DNA of 11,460 nt from Bacteroidales bacterium (lineage in GTDB: Bacteria > Bacteroidota > Bacteroidia > Bacteroidales > VadinHA17). Both the position numbers and the translations under genes were made by a program. The stretch is from positions 7,093-18,552 of the forward strand of contig PMNJ01000093.1 in NCBI GenBank assembly GCA_003162595.1. Reading direction: 5' to 3'. The notes below the pieces were generated by a model. The model did not search any database and was not told the DNA's origin. It worked only from the letters and a program-made list of their open reading frames with translations. This document shows positions 6,133 to 11,460 of this stretch, in pieces. Every line of letters starts with the position of its first letter. The first letter of the stretch is position 1.

Positions 6133-8700
6133 TCATAGATAATTTTCTAACATTTCTGTTATTTGACTTATTTTGATAGGTTTAGACAAATAACCGTCAC
6201 AACCGGCTGTTTCAGCTTCCATCTTGTCAGGACTCATTGCATATGCTGTTTGCGCAACGATTGGCAGATCAGGTCTCTTCTTTTTGATCAGTTTAGTTGC
6301 CTCGTACCCATTTAAAAGGGGCATTTTAATATCCATCAATACGAGGTCAATAGAAGAATCAGTTTCACAGAGACTTACAGCTTCGAGCCCATCTTTTGCC
6401 CATAAAACACGGATATTCATTCTTGTTAATAAAATTTTTAAAAAATCAAAATTTGATTGTTCATCCTCAGCAATCAAAATTGTTTTGCCTGCATAGTTTT
6501 TCATCTTGGTCAATACTTTATTCTCTTGTTTAATTTCTTTTCTGTTATTATCCGGTAAAACAGGAATAGTGAAATAGAACACTGATCCTTTTGATGGTTC
6601 AGACTCTACCCAAATTCTTCCACCCATTATTTCAACAGTCTTTTTGGCTATCGACAAACCGATTCCCATTCCTCCGAATTTTCTGGTATGTGTATCATCA
6701 ATTTGCCGGAATATATTAAAAATAGCATCGTGATGCTTTTTGTCAATGCCGATGCCCGTATCCTTAACATAGAATTGAAAAAAATTATTCCCGGCGTTAT
6801 TAATTTCATCAAAACCAAATTCAATATATCCTTTATCGGTGAATTTAAGGGCATTCCTTAACAACTTCAACAGAACCTGTTTTAATTTGCGGATATCTGT
6901 TACCAGATAATCCCGGTTTTCAACACCTTCTAAATTAAGGATTAATTCAATCCCGGCTTTATTTTCATTGAGCTTTTCCCCATGAATAATATCTTTGACT
7001 TCCTTCAATACTGATACTATATCGGCTTTTTCAAGTTTAATCTTTGTCTGTCCAGTTTCAATCATTGATGTATCAAAAATATCCTCTACCAGACTCAGGA
7101 GATGCTGTCCACTTTTCAGGATAATCTGAGAATAAGAGATCGTATTATTATCAGGACCTGAATCCACCATTAAACCTGAAAATCCGATTATGGCATTTAA
7201 TGGTGTCCGGAGTTCATGAGACATATTTGCCAGGAAAGCTGATTTAAGTCTGTCGCTCTCCTCTGCTTTTTCTTTTGCAGTAATAAGTTCAAGCTGAAAA
7301 CGCTTCTTTTCAGTGACATCGTTCGATACAGATAGTATTCCCTGGGTCCCATCGGGCAAATTTATCATAGTTTCATAAAGTTCTATTAAACAAGATGTTC
7401 CGTCTTTTTTAATATTCTTAACTTCATGTATAATTGTTTTCCCCGATAGAATTCTTGAGATGTTGTCTTCTATTTCATTATCAATCCGTGGTGAAGCAAA
7501 TATTCTTATATTCTTCCCGATTAATTCTTTTCTTGAATACCCCAACGTTTCACAAAATGAGGAATTAACCTCAATTATATTGCCTTTCTCATCAATAAGG
7601 ATAATGCCGGCAGGTGATAATTCAAACATTTTCCTGAATCTTTTTTCGCTCTCAATAAGTGTTTTTTCAACTGCTTTCCTTTTATTCTCTTCTTTGAGTA
7701 CAGAACTTGCTTTGAGTGCAAGATAAAAGTAGGTGCCGATTACTAAAATGATCAGGGCAGAGATAATCAGAAGACGGTTACGGAATGACGCGAGAGTTGC
7801 AAATACTTCCCTTTCAGGAGTAAAAATTAGTATTGTCCAGAATGTATTCCCAAGAGAAACCCGGAAATATGATGCAAATGTTTTTATTGTTTCTGCGTGA
7901 ACATAAGCAGTATCTTTTGTGTAACAAATAGTTGTACCCTTCTTTTCAATTAGTGATTTATTAAAAAGATCAAGGACCGACTTGTTTTTATTATATGTTT
8001 CCAATATGGATTTTCCGGTATGACCAGGAATCGGATCGAAGAGTTCAACACCATTTTCACTGATCATCCATCCATAGCCATTTTTCCCGGTTTTTATTGT
8101 TTTAACGAATTTCTCACCAAGATTATCAATAGGTATCAGGATTGCCAGACTTCCCTTATATTCGTTTCCTGAAATTATAGGAATATGATATGCAATTGCC
8201 CTCACACCCTGGACTGACATAAATACATCACTTACAGTAGGTTTGTGGGTCTCAATAACAGCTTTAACATGTTTCTGATTTGAAATATCCTGTCCGATGA
8301 CAGCCTGATTATAAGGAAATGTAAATTTCAGAATTCCTTTTGAATCTACCACAGTTATGGCTGCAATCTGATCAGAGTGGTCAATATAAAACTCAGTCAG
8401 TAATTTTTTTCCTATATCGTTCAATTCTGAAATAAAACTGATTTTTGACAGGCCAGAAAGCTCACTCTGGTAGTAATTTAAAAAACTTTCAATACCAAGC
8501 GAAGCCTGGTTTGCAAGAGCAAACTGCTGATAATTAAAATCATTCAGGGTTTTATCCTTAACATCCTTATAAGCTGAGCAGAAAAGGTAAGCAAAAATTG
8601 CAAGTAGTATTGGTACAAAAAGAAACCGTTTAGATAGTTTCATGAACTCAGTCAAATGAAAAAAATCCTTAATACGATTCAAATCAAGAGCAAATATCAA
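6133..8700 (-). CDS. Membrane hybrid histidine kinase (Cache-like sensor, PAS, HisKA, HATPase_c, receiver)
   Basis: A one-chain two-component sensor of 855 residues. A first membrane segment (about 25-44) and a second (about 309-330) flank a roughly 260-residue periplasmic domain. That domain has dCache-like features: AAITVVDSKG at 113-122, an IGQDIS-KHVKAVIE block, and TGKNGYGWMISENG near 204-217. A PAS domain (about 350-465) follows. The HisKA motif contains phospho-acceptor His495 in NMSHELRTPLN. The ATPase shows Asn616, DTGIG (647-651), a FNIFRQ block and GGMGIG (676-681). The C-terminal receiver has Glu745-Asp746, phospho-acceptor Asp790 in VLMDIKMP, Thr818 and Lys840. All catalytic residues are present. 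No HPt domain or DNA-binding output is fused or adjacent, so the output is unknown. Met20 (8643) is an equally good start and gives a cleaner MKLSKR N-terminus. The gene follows the 113-aa gene by 24 bp. Confidence 0.92.
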   Translation of the reverse strand: MIFALDLNRIKDFFHLTEFMKLSKRFLFVPILLAIFAYLFCSAYKDVKDKTLNDFNYQQFALANQASLGIESFLNYYQSELSGLSKISFISELNDIGKKLLTEFYIDHSDQIAAITVVDSKGILKFTFPYNQAVIGQDISNQKHVKAVIETHKPTVSDVFMSVQGVRAIAYHIPIISGNEYKGSLAILIPIDNLGEKFVKTIKTGKNGYGWMISENGVELFDPIPGHTGKSILETYNKNKSVLDLFNKSLIEKKGTTICYTKDTAYVHAETIKTFASYFRVSLGNTFWTILIFTPEREVFATLASFRNRLLIISALIILVIGTYFYLALKASSVLKEENKRKAVEKTLIESEKRFRKMFELSPAGIILIDEKGNIIEVNSSFCETLGYSRKELIGKNIRIFASPRIDNEIEDNISRILSGKTIIHEVKNIKKDGTSCLIELYETMINLPDGTQGILSVSNDVTEKKRFQLELITAKEKAEESDRLKSAFLANMSHELRTPLNAIIGFSGLMVDSGPDNNTISYSQIILKSGQHLLSLVEDIFDTSMIETGQTKIKLEKADIVSVLKEVKDIIHGEKLNENKAGIELILNLEGVENRDYLVTDIRKLKQVLLKLLRNALKFTDKGYIEFGFDEINNAGNNFFQFYVKDTGIGIDKKHHDAIFNIFRQIDDTHTRKFGGMGIGLSIAKKTVEIMGGRIWVESEPSKGSVFYFTIPVLPDNNRKEIKQENKVLTKMKNYAGKTILIAEDEQSNFDFLKILLTRMNIRVLWAKDGLEAVSLCETDSSIDLVLMDIKMPLLNGYEATKLIKKKRPDLPIVAQTAYAMSPDKMEAETAGCDGYLSKPIKISQITEMLENYL

Positions 8701-8724
8701 GAAAATAATTGAGGATTGCTATTC

Positions 8725-9066
8725 TTAATTCTTTGTTGCGGATTTTCTTCTCATCCAGTATCGCGGATCGCATTCAATACATTCCTGATTCCAGTAACCG
8801 GGAGTCACAAATGATCCTTCCCTCGTTTTTAACTGCCTTTCATAAATTGCGAAGACAGGATTAAAGATAAGTTCAGTGACACCAATCGTATATTTAGGTT
8901 CTTCACCCGGCTCAGATGGCTCCTTCATCTCTTTTACTTCCAGGTTATTGAAACTTAACAGGTCGCTCAGGAAAGCGACCCTTTCAAGAGTGGCTCCAGT
9001 CTCGATAATCGTACAACGAATGCCATCTATTTCTCCAATAATATGTTTCGCATTATTTAGTGCCAT
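8725..9066 (-). CDS. Unrecognised 113-residue protein downstream of nuoN
   Basis: I do not recognise this protein. It is soluble-looking, with no signal peptide or membrane segment. Visible parts are a mixed alpha/beta N-terminal half (IDGIRCTIIETGATLERVAF, residues 13-32), an acidic Pro- and Glu-rich linker (KEPSEPGEEP, 48-57), a hydrophobic strand-like stretch (YTIGVTELIFNPVFAIYER, 59-77), and a basic tail carrying a Cys-x-x-Cys pair (Cys96, Cys99) in NQECIECDPRYWMRRK. The single CxxC could bind metal or be redox-active, but two more ligands would be needed for a standard zinc site; Cys18 is the only other cysteine. The ATG at 9066 is the first start in this frame: upstream the frame is open through both tandem repeats to a TAG but has no ATG, GTG or TTG. 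A weak purine stretch, AGAAG, lies just before the start. It could be a complex I-linked accessory or regulatory protein; that is only context. Confidence 0.75.
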   Translation of the reverse strand: MALNNAKHIIGEIDGIRCTIIETGATLERVAFLSDLLSFNNLEVKEMKEPSEPGEEPKYTIGVTELIFNPVFAIYERQLKTREGSFVTPGYWNQECIECDPRYWMRRKSATKN

Positions 9067-9076
9067 ATCTTCTAAT

Positions 9077-9116
9077 TTTGTCTTGTTGTCTTGTCGTCTT
9101 GCAGTCTTGCAGTCTT
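9077..9116. repeat. Degenerate 8-bp tandem repeat, five copies
   Basis: On the plus strand the units are TTTGTCTT, GTTGTCTT, GTCGTCTT, GCAGTCTT and GCAGTCTT, so the last five bases GTCTT are invariant and the first three vary. On the minus strand, the likely transcribed one, this reads as repeated AAGAC followed by three variable bases. The array ends 10 bp before the ATG of the 113-aa gene, so it would form the immediate 5' leader of that message. The degenerate units suggest it is older than, or evolves differently from, the perfect heptamer array beside it. Confidence 0.85.
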
Positions 9117-9125
9117 CTCTATGCC

Positions 9126-9188
9126 CTGTACTCTGTACTCTGTACTCTGTACTCTGTACTCTGTACTCTGTACTCTGTACTCTGTACT
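9126..9188. repeat. Perfect 7-bp tandem repeat, nine copies (CTGTACT / AGTACAG)
   Basis: Nine identical copies of CTGTACT cover 63 bp without a mismatch; the minus-strand unit is AGTACAG. The array sits 15 bp past the nuoN stop and 59 bp before the start of the 113-aa gene. Because seven is not a multiple of three and the unit makes no stop codon, all six frames are open across it. It is the only array of this kind in the window. Identical copies point to recent expansion by replication slippage. It resembles in form the heptanucleotide short tandem repeats known from cyanobacterial genomes, although no relation is implied. Confidence 0.97.
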
Positions 9189-9203
9189 AAGAGGTCTGCC
9201 AGC

Positions 9204-10625
9204 TTAGACTCCGAAGCTTAAATTTTTTATCATCTCAAAAATAATACTGGCAAATCCTGTAACAACTATCCCAGCGACACAGAGCCCCAGCGCAAAACGT
9301 GTAAAAAAATCACTTTTGAATGTGGTAATAGGTGTTTCGTTTTTGTTAATGAACATTGCCTTTACAACAAGGAGATAATAAAATAAGGAAATTATTGTGT
9401 TCAGAACAGCAATCAGGACCAACAGATAGAATCCTTTCTGCGCAGCTGCAGTGAATAAAAAGAATTTTCCGAAAAATCCAGCAACAGGAGGAATTCCGGC
9501 AAGAGAGAACAATGCCAGAGTCATTATCAGGCTAAGTTTCGGGTTTGTATGATAAAGACCATTATAGTCATCGATGTTTTCCTTTCCGGTTGCATTTGAA
9601 ATTGCTGTTACCACTCCAAAAGCGCCCAGATTTGAAAAAATGTAAACCAGGATATAGTAAATTACTGATGCCATACCAAGCTGATTTCCCCCAATCAGGC
9701 CTAAGAGAATATATCCCGCCTGCGATATCGATGAAAATGCAAGGAATCGTTTCAGGTTCTGCTGACGGATAGCAAAAAGATTACCTATTGTCATTGTTAG
9801 AATAGAAGTAACAAAAATCGTTTTCTGCCAGGTTGCAATTATAACAGGAAATACAGTGAATAAGATAATTATTAAAATAAACACTGCCGCCCCTTTTGAT
9901 ATAACAGATAGATATGATGTTATATTTACTGGCGAGCCTTCATAAACATCGGCTGTCCAGAGATGGAAAGGTACGATTGAAATTTTAAAGGCCATGCCGG
10001 CAAAAAAGAAGATGAAACCTAGTGTCTGCAGATCAGTATTACCAAAATGCATGGCAACCTCGCTGAAATAAAGGCTGCCTGTAGTTCCATAAATCATGGA
10101 TAAGCCGTATAGCAGAACGCCCGATGATAATGCAGATGACAAAATGAGTTTAATACCTGCTTCGGCAGATTTGTTTTTATAGCGATCGAAAGCGGCAAGA
10201 GCAGCTATAGGAATAGTAGCCAGTTCTATTCCTATATAAAATATTAAAAAATGACCCGCAGAAATCATAAAATTCATTCCGATCAGAGTCGAAAGAAGCA
10301 ATAGAAAATATTCACTTATTTTTTCTGAATTCTCTTCTTTCTTGAGCCATGTAACAGACTGAATAAATATAAGCAACACACCTATATTCAGGATATTCTT
10401 CATAATAAGCCTGGTTCCCGTTGAAATATACATACCTCCAAAGAGTGATCCTGTAGGGGATGGCAGGAAGCCTATTATCGTTATTGCTCCGAAAAGGATT
10501 ATTGAAAAAAGACTTATACTTCTCTTTTTATCCGGATTCCAGAATATCTCAGCAATCAACACTGATAGAGCTGCAGCAATCAGCAGCAGTTCATGACGCA
10601 TTATTAAAAAAGTACCTGAGCTCAT
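9204..10625 (-). CDS. nuoN: NADH-quinone oxidoreductase subunit N (NuoN)
   Basis: NuoN is one of the antiporter-like proton-pumping membrane subunits of respiratory complex I. The 473-residue protein is hydrophobic throughout, consistent with about 14 helices. Typical features are a Glu in the fifth helix (Glu134 in YIGIELATIP), Lys214 in FKISIVPFHLWTADVYEGSP, Lys244 in SVISKGAA, the LKRFLAFSSISQAGYILLGL block (291-310), which is distinctive of NuoN, and GIPPVAGFFGKF with Lys387. All expected proton-path charges are therefore present. Its start lies 37 bp after the nuoM stop, the usual M-N order. The ATG at 10625 adds eight residues before a second good start, Met9 (10601, MRHELLLI), which matches family N-termini at least as well. 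After the stop codon comes the tandem repeat block rather than an obvious terminator. Confidence 0.95.
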   Translation of the reverse strand: MSSGTFLIMRHELLLIAAALSVLIAEIFWNPDKKRSISLFSIILFGAITIIGFLPSPTGSLFGGMYISTGTRLIMKNILNIGVLLIFIQSVTWLKKEENSEKISEYFLLLLSTLIGMNFMISAGHFLIFYIGIELATIPIAALAAFDRYKNKSAEAGIKLILSSALSSGVLLYGLSMIYGTTGSLYFSEVAMHFGNTDLQTLGFIFFFAGMAFKISIVPFHLWTADVYEGSPVNITSYLSVISKGAAVFILIIILFTVFPVIIATWQKTIFVTSILTMTIGNLFAIRQQNLKRFLAFSSISQAGYILLGLIGGNQLGMASVIYYILVYIFSNLGAFGVVTAISNATGKENIDDYNGLYHTNPKLSLIMTLALFSLAGIPPVAGFFGKFFLFTAAAQKGFYLLVLIAVLNTIISLFYYLLVVKAMFINKNETPITTFKSDFFTRFALGLCVAGIVVTGFASIIFEMIKNLSFGV

Positions 10626-10662
10626 ATAATAATATTATCCAAAACATTTATAAATAGACTCT

Positions 10663-11460
10663 TCAAAATGGGTTGAGAGATAAAATCTTTTCAATAATAG
10701 GATGAAGACTTGTTCCAATCATAGTTGATAGCCAGAATGGTGCCAGCCCGATTGCAGCTACAGATCCTATAAGAGTTACCGCTGAAATCTTTTCAAACCA
10801 TTTTGCATCGGGCATATGTTCAAAATGCTCATTTGTATTTGGACCGAGTAACAAAATTGCTATTACTCTCAATATATATACTGCAGTTATAACTATGGAA
10901 GAAACTGCCAGTATGGTCACGATCCTGTAAAAGAGTTCAGGATGCTGGAAAGCGCCTACGAAAATTGTCATTTCTGCAACGAACCCACTAAGGCCCGGGA
11001 GTCCCAGTGAAGCCAGACCCGCAATAACATAGCAAACAGACAGGAATGGAATAATCTTCATCAGTCCACCCATCTCGTTTATCATTCTTGTATGTGTTCG
11101 TCCATAAAGCATCCCGATAAGAGCAAAGAACAATGCTGTCATCAAACCATGAGAGATCATCTGGATTATTGCTCCGTTCATAGCTGTCTGATTCATCATC
11201 AGTACAGCAAAAAGGACAAGTCCGCAATGGCTTACTGAAGAGTACGCATTTATATATTTCAGGTCCTTCTGGGCAATTGCCCCGAATGCTCCGTAAATGA
11301 CACTGATTGAAGTAAGTATAATAAAGATCCAGGATAACTCATGAGCCGCCTGAGGCATAAGAAAAATAGCCACCCTGAAGGCGCCATAGCCTCCCAGTTT
11401 CATCAGAACTCCGGCATGTAACATCGAAACAGCCGTAGGAGCGGAGGCATGACCGTCAGG
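10663..11460 (-). CDS. nuoM: NADH-quinone oxidoreductase subunit M (NuoM), 3' part (5' end outside window)
   Basis: NuoM is another antiporter-like proton-pumping subunit of complex I. The frame is open to the window edge, so the gene starts beyond 11460; 265 C-terminal residues are present, about half of the family's usual 490-520. The fragment opens with PDGHASAPTAVSMLHAGVLMKLGGYG, matching the NuoM block PDAHxxAPTAGSxxLAGxLLKxGxYG and including the conserved membrane lysine. Further marks are AYSSVSHCGLVL, QMISHGLMTALFF, LPGLSGFVAE with the membrane glutamate expected in helix 12, and the hydrophobic C-terminus. ATG codons inside the fragment, such as the one at 11424, are internal. The gene precedes nuoN by 37 bp in the same direction and is the proximal end, within this window, of the leftward set. 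Confidence 0.95.
   Translation of the reverse strand, partial: PDGHASAPTAVSMLHAGVLMKLGGYGAFRVAIFLMPQAAHELSWIFIILTSISVIYGAFGAIAQKDLKYINAYSSVSHCGLVLFAVLMMNQTAMNGAIIQMISHGLMTALFFALIGMLYGRTHTRMINEMGGLMKIIPFLSVCYVIAGLASLGLPGLSGFVAEMTIFVGAFQHPELFYRIVTILAVSSIVITAVYILRVIAILLLGPNTNEHFEHMPDAKWFEKISAVTLIGSVAAIGLAPFWLSTMIGTSLHPIIEKILSLNPF

Noticed and set aside
9077..9188. CRISPR array
   Set aside because: The units are 7 and 8 bp and directly adjacent, without unique spacers, and there are no cas genes nearby.
8876..9190. Plus-strand open frame ending in a repeated LYSVLCT peptide
   Set aside because: It lies opposite the 113-aa gene, and its repetitive tail is just the heptamer array, which is stop-free in every frame. 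No start signal or family resemblance supports it.
9072..9203. Readthrough extension of NuoN: the frame after its TAA stays open for 43 codons to a TAG at 9072-9074, giving a heptapeptide-repeat tail (STEYRVQ)
   Set aside because: A 7-bp array without stop codons is open in all frames automatically, so the open frame is not evidence of translation. The NuoN end at 9204 is normal for the family.

Overview
The window is an ordinary-looking chromosomal stretch from a member of the Bacteroidota, most likely a Bacteroidales-type organism. Protein motifs (FolD with PATP in place of PCTP, an AroE with a GYNSD motif, PD40 surface proteins), the near absence of Shine-Dalgarno sequences and two or three TAnnTTTG-type -7 boxes all fit that phylum. 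This assignment is inference, since there is no rRNA in the window. No insertion sequence, phage gene, CRISPR array, tRNA or rRNA was seen.

Layout. Positions 1-1736 (+): the 3' two thirds of ffh (SRP GTPase), followed 8 bp later by folD (one-carbon folate metabolism). Positions 1760-2770 (-): an exported PD40 beta-propeller protein, convergent with folD. Positions 2771-3103: an AT-rich divergent intergenic region of 333 bp with promoter-like boxes for both flanking genes, a GC-rich terminator-like hairpin pointing left with no leftward gene upstream of it, and a second small hairpin. Positions 3104-6110 (+): a probable three-gene operon of a 470-residue cytosolic TPR protein, a phosphosulfolactate synthase (ComA) family enzyme and shikimate dehydrogenase (aroE). 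Positions 6133-8700 (-): a large membrane hybrid histidine kinase (Cache-like sensor, PAS, HisKA, HATPase, receiver), convergent with aroE. Positions 8725-9066 (-): an unrecognised 113-residue protein. Positions 9067-9203: a 137 bp spacer filled largely by two adjacent tandem repeats, one of 8 bp and one of 7 bp. Positions 9204-11460 (-): nuoN and the 3' part of nuoM, the distal end of a respiratory complex I operon.

How it fits together. The right-hand leftward set runs nuoM, nuoN, repeat block, 113-aa gene, kinase. The small gene and the kinase are 24 bp apart and could be distal genes of the complex I transcript or have their own promoter within or after the repeat block. The middle rightward set links a PEP-plus-sulfite enzyme family to a shikimate-pathway enzyme. 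The points most worth a second look are the perfect nine-copy heptanucleotide array in the leader of the 113-aa gene, that gene itself, the isolated leftward terminator near 2830 and the ComA-family enzyme in a probable bacteroidete.
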